Below, one piece after another: positions 14,817 through 22,451 of a stretch of 24,576 bases of DNA. The translations under genes were made by a program, and so were the position numbers. Positions within the stretch are counted from its first letter, which is position 1; each line of letters opens with the position of its first letter. Below the pieces are notes generated by a model, which saw only the letters and a list, made by a program, of their open reading frames with translations, was not told the origin of the DNA and ran no database searches. Source of the DNA: Eshraghiella sp964414835 (GTDB lineage Bacteria > Bacillota > Clostridia > Lachnospirales > Lachnospiraceae); NCBI GenBank assembly GCA_964414835.1, contig CAYPWY010000029.1, positions 1-24,576 on the forward strand, written 5' to 3'.

Positions 14817-15965
14817 ATGAAAATAAAACGTAACATTTTACTTAATCCGGGACCGTCAACAACTACGGATACCGTTAAGATGGCACAGGTAGTGCCTGAT
14901 ATATGTCCCAGAGAAAAAGAGTTTGCCGGAATGATGAAGCAGATGAGAGAGGATTTGGTGAAGATAGTGCATGGTCCTCTTGATGAGTACACTGCGGTTC
15001 TTTTCTGCGGCTCAGGAACAATCAATATGGATGTGTGTCTCAACTCACTTCTTGACAAGGATAAAAAAGCATTGATAATAAACAACGGAGCATACAGCCA
15101 GCGGGCAGTTGAGATATGTCAGTATTATGGTCTGCCGCATATTAACCTTAGTATGCCTGTGGATGATGTGCCGGATTTGAATCTTGTGGAACAGACCCTT
15201 TGCGACAATCCTGACGTGGGAATCGTATATGTGACGCATAATGAAACAGGTACGGGTATACTTAATCCCATAAGGCTTATAGGAGAGATGGCTCATAAGC
15301 ATAATGCCGTATTTGTCACAGATACAACTTCCACTTATGCCATGGTGCCTATAGACGTTGTGGAGGACAATATAGATTTTTGCATGGCGTCGGCACAGAA
15401 GGGCATTATGGGAATGACGGGACTTTCATATATAATCGGACGCAGGGACCTTATAGAGAAATCGGTGGAATTTCCAAAGCGTTCATATTATTGTAATCTG
15501 TATATGCAGTATGATTTTTTTGAAAGAACGGGAGAAATGCATTTCACACCGCCTGTTCAGACGATTTATGCGGCAAGGCAGGCTCTTGATGAGTATTTTG
15601 CCGAAGGAGAGACTGCCAAATGGGAAAGACATACAAGAGTTATGAACGAAATCCATAAGGGACTTGAAAAGCTTGGCTTCAGGGAAGTAATAAGACGTCA
15701 GATACAGACAGGGCTTGTGGCTTCGGTAAAATATCCTGATGATGACAATTGGGATTTTGTTAAGGTACATGATTATTGTTATGAACGGGGCTTTACCATA
15801 TATCCGGGAAAAATAACCGGTGCGGATACATTCAGACTGTGTGCCCTTGGAGCCATAGATGCAGAGGATATAACGGATTTTTTTGCAGTGCTTGAGGATG
15901 CGCTTAAGGCAAATAATATTGCTGTACCGGTAAAATATAACCATGAGGAGTTTGTATGCAGGTAG
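14817..15965 (+). CDS. phnW: 2-Aminoethylphosphonate transaminase, PhnW-like
   Basis: PLP aminotransferase expected to interconvert phosphonoacetaldehyde and 2-aminoethylphosphonate (AEP). In this operon, which makes phosphonates, the direction would be towards AEP. The start at ATG 14817 follows AAGGAG (14805-14810), giving 382 residues, close to PhnW (about 370). Family features are LLNPGPSTTTDTVK at the N-terminus, FCGSGTINMD, THNETGTGILNP, VTDTTSTYA and ASAQKGIMG with the PLP lysine at 195. The reading frame continues upstream into the last repeat and could start at GTG 14775, adding 14 residues, but ATG 14817 has the better context. Its last bases overlap the next start by 10. The related class includes other alanine:X transaminases; the operon makes AEP the best assignment. 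Confidence 0.88.
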   Translation: MKIKRNILLNPGPSTTTDTVKMAQVVPDICPREKEFAGMMKQMREDLVKIVHGPLDEYTAVLFCGSGTINMDVCLNSLLDKDKKALIINNGAYSQRAVEICQYYGLPHINLSMPVDDVPDLNLVEQTLCDNPDVGIVYVTHNETGTGILNPIRLIGEMAHKHNAVFVTDTTSTYAMVPIDVVEDNIDFCMASAQKGIMGMTGLSYIIGRRDLIEKSVEFPKRSYYCNLYMQYDFFERTGEMHFTPPVQTIYAARQALDEYFAEGETAKWERHTRVMNEIHKGLEKLGFREVIRRQIQTGLVASVKYPDDDNWDFVKVHDYCYERGFTIYPGKITGADTFRLCALGAIDAEDITDFFAVLEDALKANNIAVPVKYNHEEFVCR

Positions 15966-17083
15966 AAGTTTTTGTCAGGGAGCTTAAGAGGATAGGAATA
16001 GACAATATGTACGGGGTGCCGGATTCCACATTAAAACAGTTTTGCGACTACCTTAACAGGGAAGGCAGTAAGGATTTCAGACATCTTGTGCCTGCCAATG
16101 AGGGCGCCGCAGTGGGGCTTGCTGCAGGAAGCTATCTGGCAACGGGTAAACCTGCCTGTGTATATATGCAAAACAGCGGTGTGGGAAATATAGTCAATCC
16201 GTTGACATCCATTGCCAATGAAGAGGTATATGGGATACCTATGCTTTTTTTGGTAGGATGGCGGGGAGAACCGGGGATTCACGATGAACCGCAGCACATT
16301 TTTATGGGTAAAATAACCGAAAACATTTTTGACGTACTTGCCGTGGAGCATGAATATATAAGCAAAGACACTACGGACAAAGAGCTTTCCTCCATAATGG
16401 AAAGGGCAAAAAAATGCCTTGAAGGTGACAGACAGTATGCAATTATCATTAAAAAAGATACATTTGAAGCCAGAGCCGGAGAGAAATACTCAAATGGATA
16501 TGATTTTGTCAGAGAGGATGCTATAGGACAGATTTTGAAATCAATAAAGCCGGAGGATGTGGTTGTATCCACAACCGGAAAGATTTCAAGAGAGGTTTAC
16601 GAACAGAGCGATATAATCATAGGGCATCATAAACAGTCTTTTCTCACAGTGGGCGGAATGGGTCATGCTTCAATGATAGCATATGGTTATGCAATCAACC
16701 GTCCTGACAAAAAAGTGTATTGTATAGACGGAGACGGGGCGGTGCTTATGCATATGGGAAGTGAAGCGTTTATAGGGCATCATAAGCTTGATAATCTGGT
16801 TCATATATGTATTAATAACGATGCCCACGAATCGGTGGGAGGAATGCCTACAGGTGCTTCAGGCATAAAATATTCCGACACAGCCAAAGCCTGCGGTTAT
16901 GATTTGGTAATGACAGCCTACAATGAAAAACAGCTTGGAGAAGCATTAGACAAGGCAGCTTCATACGAAGGAACGGTTTTTATAGAAATTTTTGTGTCAC
17001 TGCAGTCAAGGGCAGACCTTGGCAGACCTAAGGAAAGCGCTTTCTGCAATAAAACTAATTTTATGGAATATCATGAGGTATAA
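15956..17083 (+). CDS. aepY: Phosphonopyruvate decarboxylase
   Basis: Thiamine diphosphate enzyme that decarboxylates phosphonopyruvate to phosphonoacetaldehyde. This irreversible step pulls the unfavourable PEP mutase reaction forward. The 375 residues match the family length. Visible features are YGVPDSTLKQFCDYL, the cofactor-activating glutamate in ANEGAAVGLAAG (Glu49), QNSGVGNIVNPLTSI and WRGEPGIHDEPQH. The Mg/TPP motif is GDGAV (259-263) with Asn287-Asn288 about 26 residues later (NNDAHESVGGMPT). The start overlaps the end of the transaminase gene, with GAGGAG five bases before the ATG, so translation is probably coupled. The PEP mutase gene follows after three bases. Confidence 0.95.
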   Translation: MQVEVFVRELKRIGIDNMYGVPDSTLKQFCDYLNREGSKDFRHLVPANEGAAVGLAAGSYLATGKPACVYMQNSGVGNIVNPLTSIANEEVYGIPMLFLVGWRGEPGIHDEPQHIFMGKITENIFDVLAVEHEYISKDTTDKELSSIMERAKKCLEGDRQYAIIIKKDTFEARAGEKYSNGYDFVREDAIGQILKSIKPEDVVVSTTGKISREVYEQSDIIIGHHKQSFLTVGGMGHASMIAYGYAINRPDKKVYCIDGDGAVLMHMGSEAFIGHHKLDNLVHICINNDAHESVGGMPTGASGIKYSDTAKACGYDLVMTAYNEKQLGEALDKAASYEGTVFIEIFVSLQSRADLGRPKESAFCNKTNFMEYHEV

Positions 17084-17086
17084 TCA

Positions 17087-18382
17087 ATGAAGAAGGTATA
17101 CACTTGTTTTTGTACGGACGTAATACATGAAGGGCATCTTAATATAATAAACAATGCCTTTAAGTACGGAGAGGTTACAGTTGGAATCCTCAGTGACAGT
17201 GCTATGATATGTTACAACCGTTTTCCCACAGTCACTATGGAAGAACGGATAGAGATGGTCAAAAATATAAAAGGCGTAAGTAATGTTATTGTTCAGAATG
17301 ATGTTATGTATGACAATATAATCGCTGAATTAAGACCTGATTATGTTATTCATGGTGATAATTGGAGGTCAGGACCGGAAGCCGCAATAAGGGATAATGT
17401 TATCAATAATCTCAAAATATACGGTGGCGAGCTTATTGAGGTAGGCTACACATACAGCGATAAAATCCGTAAAATCGATGCGCAGATTACGGAAAAGCTT
17501 GCCATGCCTGAATTTAGGCGCAGACGGCTGAGACAGCTTTTGAATATTTGTCCCATAGTCAGAACCTGTGAGGTTCACAGCGGACTTACGGGACTTATAG
17601 TTGAGAAAACCGTAGTCCAAAGCAATGAAGAGCTGGCACAGTTTGATGCAATGTGGATATCAAGCCTTTGTGATTCCACCGATAAAGGAAAACCGGATAT
17701 TGAGCTTGTTGATATGTCATCCAGATTGAGAACCATTGATGATGTGCTTGACGTGACTACAAAGCCCATAATTCTTGACGGAGATACAGGCGGACTTATT
17801 GAACATTTTGTTTACAATGTCAGAACACTTGAACGTATAGGAGTGTCGGCAGTTATCATAGAGGACAAAACAGGGCTTAAGAAAAATTCTCTTTTCGGAA
17901 CAGAGGTTGTGCAGACGCAGGACAGCATTGAGCATTTCTGTGAGAAGATTAAAGCAGGTAAGGCAGCCCAGAGAACAGATGATTTTATGATAATTGCAAG
18001 AATAGAAAGCCTTATTCTTGAAAAGGGAATGAATGATGCATTGGAGCGTGCCCGCGCATATGTTGAAGCGGGAGCAGACGGTATTATGATTCACTCCAGA
18101 AAGAATACTCCGGATGAGATTTTTGAATTTTGCGATGCATTCAGGGCGGAGTATGCCAAAATACCTATAGTGGCAGTGCCTACGTCATACAGCAGTGTAA
18201 CTGAAAAAGAACTGGCAGAACATGGAATCAATGTGGTTATCTATGCTAACCAGCTTATGCGCAGCGCATTTCCGGCAATGCAGAGAACGGCGGAGGTGAT
18301 ACTGAAAAATCACCGTTCTCTGGAAGTGGAAGACACTCTTATGCCTTTCAAGGAAATAATAAGTCTTATAGACGAGATTTAG
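17087..18382 (+). CDS. aepX: PEP mutase with fused N-terminal cytidylyltransferase domain (Fom1-like architecture)
   Basis: The C-terminal domain (about 150-431) is phosphoenolpyruvate mutase, which rearranges PEP to phosphonopyruvate, the entry to nearly all C-P bond biosynthesis. It carries LDGDTGG (Asp231, Asp233) and the diagnostic EDKTGLKKNSLFG loop (259-271). The N-terminal about 130 residues are a nucleotidyltransferase of the HxGH type: CTDVIHEGHLNII with His14 and His17, then RPDYVIHGDNW. The usual ISTT/S signature is not clear; the corresponding place reads VGYTYSDKI. The same fusion is known in Fom1 of fosfomycin biosynthesis, where the N-terminal domain puts CMP on 2-hydroxyethylphosphonate. 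Here AEP or its precursor is the likely substrate, which is inference. At 431 residues it is clearly longer than stand-alone PEP mutases (about 300). The next gene follows after eight bases. Confidence 0.93.
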   Translation: MKKVYTCFCTDVIHEGHLNIINNAFKYGEVTVGILSDSAMICYNRFPTVTMEERIEMVKNIKGVSNVIVQNDVMYDNIIAELRPDYVIHGDNWRSGPEAAIRDNVINNLKIYGGELIEVGYTYSDKIRKIDAQITEKLAMPEFRRRRLRQLLNICPIVRTCEVHSGLTGLIVEKTVVQSNEELAQFDAMWISSLCDSTDKGKPDIELVDMSSRLRTIDDVLDVTTKPIILDGDTGGLIEHFVYNVRTLERIGVSAVIIEDKTGLKKNSLFGTEVVQTQDSIEHFCEKIKAGKAAQRTDDFMIIARIESLILEKGMNDALERARAYVEAGADGIMIHSRKNTPDEIFEFCDAFRAEYAKIPIVAVPTSYSSVTEKELAEHGINVVIYANQLMRSAFPAMQRTAEVILKNHRSLEVEDTLMPFKEIISLIDEI

Positions 18383-18390
18383 GAGAAATA

Positions 18391-19089
18391 ATGGAAATAG
18401 CAATACTTATGGCAGCAGGACTGGGAACAAGGATGCGTCCTCTAACCGACAGCACGCCGAAACCGCTTATAAAAGTCGGCGAAAAGCCAATGATTGAAAC
18501 GATAATTGATGGGCTTACGGGGCATGGTGTTGACAGGATATACGTCGTTACAGGTTATCTGGCAGAACAGTTTGAATATCTCAAGGATAAGTACAATAAT
18601 CTGGAATTAGTCCATAATAATGAATATGCAGTTAAAAACAATATATCCTCCATATACGCAGTGTGTGATGTTATGAGGACAGCAGATTGTTTTATATGCG
18701 AGGCGGATTTGTATGTCAGTGACCCGGCCATATTTGATATACCCCATAAATGTTCCTGCTACTATGGCAAATTTGTTTCAGGTCATTCGGATGACTGGGT
18801 TTTTGATATGGACGGCGACAGGATTGTGCGTGTGGGTAAAACCGGTGATGATACATATAACATGGTTGGAGTATCGTATTTTATACAAAAAGACGCAAAT
18901 ATTATAGCTGATGCTGTGTGCAATGCTTATGAATCGCAAGGCCATGAGCAGCTATTTTGGGATGATATTGTCAATGACAATCTTCATAAGCTTGATTTGG
19001 GGATTTGCCCGGTTGACGGCAGCCAGATAGCGGAGCTTGATACATGTCAGGAGTTAGAGGAGTTTGAGCGTAGTTTAAGAGGAAGCTGA
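18391..19089 (+). CDS. Nucleotidyltransferase, LicC/PntC-like, probably CTP:2-aminoethylphosphonate cytidylyltransferase
   Basis: A nucleotidyltransferase of 232 residues with a Rossmann-like fold. It has the NTP-binding loop LMAAGLGTRMRPLT (about 6-19), Lys24 in KPLIKVG, the NNISSIYAV block and a metal-binding Asp in CEADLYV (Asp106). These features and the size fit choline-phosphate cytidylyltransferase LicC and the nucleotidyltransferase half of PntC, the enzyme shown in Treponema denticola to make CMP-AEP. Its place directly after the AEP-forming genes supports CMP-AEP as product. AGGAG is five bases before the ATG, right at the stop of the PEP mutase gene. A sugar-phosphate substrate cannot be excluded from sequence. 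Only two bases separate it from the CBS gene. Confidence 0.85.
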   Translation: MEIAILMAAGLGTRMRPLTDSTPKPLIKVGEKPMIETIIDGLTGHGVDRIYVVTGYLAEQFEYLKDKYNNLELVHNNEYAVKNNISSIYAVCDVMRTADCFICEADLYVSDPAIFDIPHKCSCYYGKFVSGHSDDWVFDMDGDRIVRVGKTGDDTYNMVGVSYFIQKDANIIADAVCNAYESQGHEQLFWDDIVNDNLHKLDLGICPVDGSQIAELDTCQELEEFERSLRGS

Positions 19090-19091
19090 TT

Positions 19092-19520
19092 ATGAATATA
19101 ATGTATTTTATTACACCTAAATGCGATGTGGCATTTGTGTATGATGATTTTAATGTGAGACAGGTGCTTGAAAAAATAGAATACTACAAATATAGTGCAA
19201 TGCCTATTATTGACAGAAACGGGCATTATGTGGGATCCATAACGGAAGGCGATTTGCTTACTAAGATTAAGGAAGGATATACCCTAAGTGTACGTGATGC
19301 GGAGAATATACCTATTGACACCATTAAGAGAAGAATGGATAATCAGCCGATTCATGCACAGGCGGTTATGGAGGACTTGATTGATAAGGCGATTCAGCAG
19401 AATTTTGTGCCGGTGGTTGACGACAATAATATTTTTATCGGAATTGTCACAAGGCGTGCAATAATACAATATCTTTTTAAGAAGGAGCTTGCTGAGGTGA
19501 CAGTTAATGAAAATTGCTGA
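19092..19520 (+). CDS. Two-CBS-domain protein, possible regulatory partner of the nucleotidyltransferase
   Basis: A protein of 142 residues made of two CBS domains (about 7-60 and 78-135), seen in YYKYSAMPIIDRNGHYVGSITEGDLL and NFVPVVDDNNIFIGIVTRRAII. A CBS pair forms one Bateman module that usually binds adenine nucleotides or SAM. There is no catalytic domain. It starts two bases after the nucleotidyltransferase gene and overlaps the dipeptidase gene by 14 bases. Some sugar nucleotidyltransferases (PtmE-type) have a CBS pair fused to the enzyme, so a split version that senses a nucleotide and tunes the upstream enzyme is plausible. That role is inferred. Confidence 0.85.
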   Translation: MNIMYFITPKCDVAFVYDDFNVRQVLEKIEYYKYSAMPIIDRNGHYVGSITEGDLLTKIKEGYTLSVRDAENIPIDTIKRRMDNQPIHAQAVMEDLIDKAIQQNFVPVVDDNNIFIGIVTRRAIIQYLFKKELAEVTVNENC

Positions 19521-20487
19521 TATGCACTGTGATACGGTAAATCGTGTGTATTACCGCAGACAAAACGGTGAAGATATTAATATGTACAATAACAGTCTGT
19601 CGGTTGATTTTAACAGGATGAAAGCCGGAAATTATCTGATGCAGTTTTTTGCCTGTTTTGTAAATATGGGTGAAACTGATACGGCGGCGGATGATGTACT
19701 TGGAATGATTGAGCTGTTTCATAAGGAAATAGGGCAGCATAACGATATAATAGGTCACATACGCTGTTATGATGATATAGTATGTAATATGTCATCAGGA
19801 AAAATGTCCGCACTTCTTACTATTGAGGAGGGCGGAGTGCTTGGTGGCAGCATTGACATGCTCCACCATGTATACCAACAGGGTGTAAGGCTTATAACGC
19901 TTACATGGAATTATGAAAATGAGTTGGGGTATCCTAACCGTATTAATCAGATAACAGGTGAGGCATTGCCTGAAACAGAGCGTGGACTTAAGCCGGCAGG
20001 TATTGAAATTGTCCGTGAAATGGAACGGCTTGGTATGATAGTGGATGTGTCACATCTTGGCGATGCGGGATTTTATGATGTGGCTGCCAACACAAAGAAA
20101 CCGTTTGTGGCAAGTCATTCAAACGCCCGTGTTATGGCTTCCCATGTGCGCAATCTTAAGGATGATATGATTAAAATTATAGGTGACAGAGGAGGCGTTA
20201 TCGGAATTAATTTCTGTCCGGCATTCTTAAAAGATGAAAAAGAGGAAAATCAAGTCAGCAGAATCGAAGATATGGTACGGCATATTATTCATATAAGGAA
20301 TGTGGGAGGAACCGATGTGTGCGCCCTTGGAAGTGATTTTGACGGAATAACCGGAGAACTTGAAATATCATCCTGTGATAAGATGGATATGTTGGTTGAA
20401 GGTATGGTTAAGGCAGGGATTTCGTATGATGAAGCAGACAAAATAACATCGGGAAATGTGCTGGGCTGCCTCAAGGAAATAATATGA
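19507..20487 (+). CDS. Peptidase M19 (renal/membrane dipeptidase family)
   Basis: Zinc dipeptidase family that cleaves L-X or X-D dipeptides. The 326 residues have no signal peptide, so it is cytoplasmic. Metal ligands are visible: DMHCDT (His7, Asp9), the bridging glutamate in TIEEGG (Glu107), VSHLGD (His183), ASHSNAR (His204) and SDFDGI (Asp277). GAGGTGA lies six bases before ATG 19507, and the start overlaps the CBS gene by 14 bases. It therefore belongs to the phosphonate operon as its last gene. Its role there is unclear: it may turn over a peptide or an amide-linked phosphonate conjugate, or simply be carried along. An AT-only inverted repeat follows the stop (20490-20506), but no strong terminator. 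Confidence 0.92.
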   Translation: MKIADMHCDTVNRVYYRRQNGEDINMYNNSLSVDFNRMKAGNYLMQFFACFVNMGETDTAADDVLGMIELFHKEIGQHNDIIGHIRCYDDIVCNMSSGKMSALLTIEEGGVLGGSIDMLHHVYQQGVRLITLTWNYENELGYPNRINQITGEALPETERGLKPAGIEIVREMERLGMIVDVSHLGDAGFYDVAANTKKPFVASHSNARVMASHVRNLKDDMIKIIGDRGGVIGINFCPAFLKDEKEENQVSRIEDMVRHIIHIRNVGGTDVCALGSDFDGITGELEISSCDKMDMLVEGMVKAGISYDEADKITSGNVLGCLKEII

Positions 20488-20511
20488 AATTATAAAAATT
20501 TTATAAAATAT

Positions 20512-20519
20512 GCTACAAT
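20512..20519 (+). promoter_or_regulatory. Possible extended -10 promoter of the XRE regulator
   Basis: TGC-TACAAT (TACAAT at 20514-20519). A start near 20526 would give a leader of nearly 150 bases before the regulator gene. No clear -35 box. Confidence 0.35.
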
Positions 20520-20628
20520 TATGTAATTTTGTGTTGCTTTTATTGGAACAATATGGCAATATATATTATAAGATAAGGATAATGGGTAGTAAGGTGGGTG
20601 CAGAGAGATACAACTGTCTGCAATTTGA

Positions 20629-20649
20629 TTCCCGGCATTATTCCGGGAA
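20629..20649 (+). promoter_or_regulatory. Inverted repeat just upstream of the XRE gene's ribosome binding site
   Basis: TTCCCGG (20629-20635) and CCGGGAA (20643-20649) pair perfectly around a seven-base loop, six bases before CGGAGGT. It may be a leader hairpin, or an operator for the regulator that follows. Confidence 0.5.
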
Positions 20650-20672
20650 AATATACGGAGGTATGAATTGTT

Positions 20673-20957
20673 ATGAAAAAAACAGTCGTTAGTAAGGATA
20701 TGGTTCTTAAGGATGCCAAGAATGCTCCGGCGTTGTTGGAACTGCAGAAGGCAGTTAAGGACAGCGTCATAGAACAGTTTATAGCCAAGAGAAAAGAAAG
20801 AGGTATGACTCAGAGTGACATTTCTGCTGTAACCGGTATACAGAGACCGAATATAAGCAGGCTTGAGAGCGGGTATTATAATCCTACAATAGATATGCTT
20901 GTCAGACTGGCGGACAGTATTGGATGCCAGGTTAATATTACATTTACAGATAAGTAA
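20673..20957 (+). CDS. Small XRE-family helix-turn-helix regulator, HigA-like
   Basis: A DNA-binding protein of 94 residues. The helix-turn-helix is GMTQSDISAVTGIQRPNISRLESGYYNPTIDML (about 44-76), close to HigA-type antitoxins. The N-terminal about 40 residues are charged helix (KNAPALLELQKAVKDSVIEQF). The ribosome binding site CGGAGGT (20656-20661) is 11 bases before the ATG, slightly long. No RelE/HigB-type toxin gene lies within several hundred bases on either side, so this looks like a solitary regulator rather than half of a toxin-antitoxin pair. The perfect inverted repeat upstream could be its own binding site. Target genes are unknown. Confidence 0.85.
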   Translation: MKKTVVSKDMVLKDAKNAPALLELQKAVKDSVIEQFIAKRKERGMTQSDISAVTGIQRPNISRLESGYYNPTIDMLVRLADSIGCQVNITFTDK

Positions 20958-20974
20958 AGTGTATAATTCCAAGT

Positions 20975-21021
20975 TCTCCCGGTTAGAATATTTTTATAAT
21001 ATTCAAGCCGGGAGATTTTTT
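20975..21021 (+). terminator. Long hairpin plus T-tract whose 3' arm is the gerA ribosome binding site
   Basis: TCTCCCGG (20975-20982) pairs with CCGGGAGA (21008-21015). The stem continues through a G-U pair, one mismatch and GAATATT/AATATTC, about 18 positions in all with a five-base loop. TTTTTT (21016-21021) follows and the gerA ATG comes next. The GGGAG of the 3' arm is the Shine-Dalgarno of gerA. A TATAAT (20995-21000) lies at the tip of the hairpin. The form is that of a rho-independent terminator for the XRE gene. Confidence 0.65.
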
Positions 21022-22431
21022 ATGACAGCAGTGACATCAAATTCTTCAAAAAATGCGAGGCTTTTTTCAGAAATAGTAGGGCCGGAGCGTAACTTTGATA
21101 TTATTAACAAGAAAATAGATATAGGCGGCAGGGCAGCAGAGTTTTTTATGATAGACGGCTTTGTCAAGGATGAAATAATGGAAAAGCTTCTGGAATCTTT
21201 TATTGCCCTTAGCCCTGAAGATATGCCGGATGCTGCAGAGAAATTTGCCGACATGGTTCCTTATATTGAGGTAACACCCAGAGAAACTCTGGAAGAAGCC
21301 GCCGATGATATGCTTATGGGAATGGTGTGTATGTTTCTTGACGGATATGCAACCTGCTTTGTCATAGACTGCAGAACATATCCGGCCAGAAGTGTAAGCG
21401 AGCCTTGGAAAAACAGAGTGTTAAGGGGTTCAAGAGACGGCTTTGTGGAAACAATTGTATCCAATGTGGCTCTTATCAGAAGGAGGATAAGGACACCGGA
21501 TTTTTGCGTGGAGGTAATGAATGCAGGAACAATGTCCCATACGGACATTGCCTTTGCATATATTCAGGGTAAGGCAGATGAAAAGCTTCTTAACAATTTG
21601 AAAAAAAGAGTTAAGGAGATTAAGGTTGAGGCACTTACAATGAATATTGAAAGTCTGGCAGAGGTGCTGCTGCGGGGCCCATATATCAATCCTTTTCCTA
21701 AATTTAAATACTCTGAACGTCCGGACAGTGCCGCCGCTGCAATTTTTGACGGCAATATAGTTATTCTTGTGGATAATTCACCGGCAGTCCTTATTGTGCC
21801 AACATCTATTTTTGACGTGTCTGAGGAGGCGGATGATTATTATTTTCCTCCCCTTACGGGAACTTATATAAAGTTGTCCAGATATTTGATTTCAATAGTA
21901 TCGTTGGTGTGGACGCCTTTATGGGTTGTATTTTTAAATAACCCTAATATGGCGCCTGAATGGCTGCAATTTATTATGATAGAAGAAGCCAATTCCACTG
22001 TTCCGGTTATATGGCAGCTTTTTATATTGGAATTCTGTATAGACGGATTGCGTCTGGCAGCGGTTAATACACCGAATCTTCTCAGCACACCATTAAGTGT
22101 GATTGCCGGCATTGTTGTGGGTGAGTATGCGGTAAGCTCCGGCTGGTTTGACCCTGAATGTATGCTCTATATGGCATTTGTGACAATAGGAACCTACACG
22201 CAGGCAAGCTATGAACTGGGGTATGCCATAAAATTTTTCCGTATGATTTCTCTTATTTTAAGCTGGTTTTTCGGAATATGGGGATTTGCCGCAGGAATGA
22301 TATTTTTCGTTGTCACAATGGCATTCAACAGAACACTATCGGAAAAAAGCTATCTGTATCCTCTTATACCTTTTAACGGAAAGATGCTGGCAAGAAAAAT
22401 ATTCAGGCTCAGACTGGGTAAAGAAAAATAA
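21022..22431 (+). CDS. Spore germination protein, GerA family (germinant-receptor A subunit)
   Basis: Subunit A of a nutrient germinant receptor, located in the inner membrane of spores. The start at ATG 21022 gives 469 residues, a usual GerA length; the frame is open upstream into the XRE gene but without a suitable start. The N-terminal soluble domain (about 1-250) includes DGFVKDEIMEKLLES, PRSV-like AYPARS variants (TYPARSVSEPWK), RGSRDGFVETIVSNVALIRRRIR and the NPFPKFKYSERPD motif before the membrane region. Four to five hydrophobic segments follow (about 290-450), including LRLAAVNTPNLLSTPLSVIAGIVVGE. No GerB or GerC gene accompanies it, so it is an orphan. In spore formers these genes are normally read by the forespore sigma factor G; I could not see a clear sigma-G promoter. 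Confidence 0.93.
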   Translation: MTAVTSNSSKNARLFSEIVGPERNFDIINKKIDIGGRAAEFFMIDGFVKDEIMEKLLESFIALSPEDMPDAAEKFADMVPYIEVTPRETLEEAADDMLMGMVCMFLDGYATCFVIDCRTYPARSVSEPWKNRVLRGSRDGFVETIVSNVALIRRRIRTPDFCVEVMNAGTMSHTDIAFAYIQGKADEKLLNNLKKRVKEIKVEALTMNIESLAEVLLRGPYINPFPKFKYSERPDSAAAAIFDGNIVILVDNSPAVLIVPTSIFDVSEEADDYYFPPLTGTYIKLSRYLISIVSLVWTPLWVVFLNNPNMAPEWLQFIMIEEANSTVPVIWQLFILEFCIDGLRLAAVNTPNLLSTPLSVIAGIVVGEYAVSSGWFDPECMLYMAFVTIGTYTQASYELGYAIKFFRMISLILSWFFGIWGFAAGMIFFVVTMAFNRTLSEKSYLYPLIPFNGKMLARKIFRLRLGKEK

Positions 22432-22451
22432 ATCAACAAAAAAATTAAATT

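Noticed and set aside
20899..21021. Longer N-terminus for the GerA protein
   Set aside because: The extension overlaps the XRE gene and runs through the hairpin and T-tract; ATG 21022 has a good ribosome binding site and gives the usual family length.
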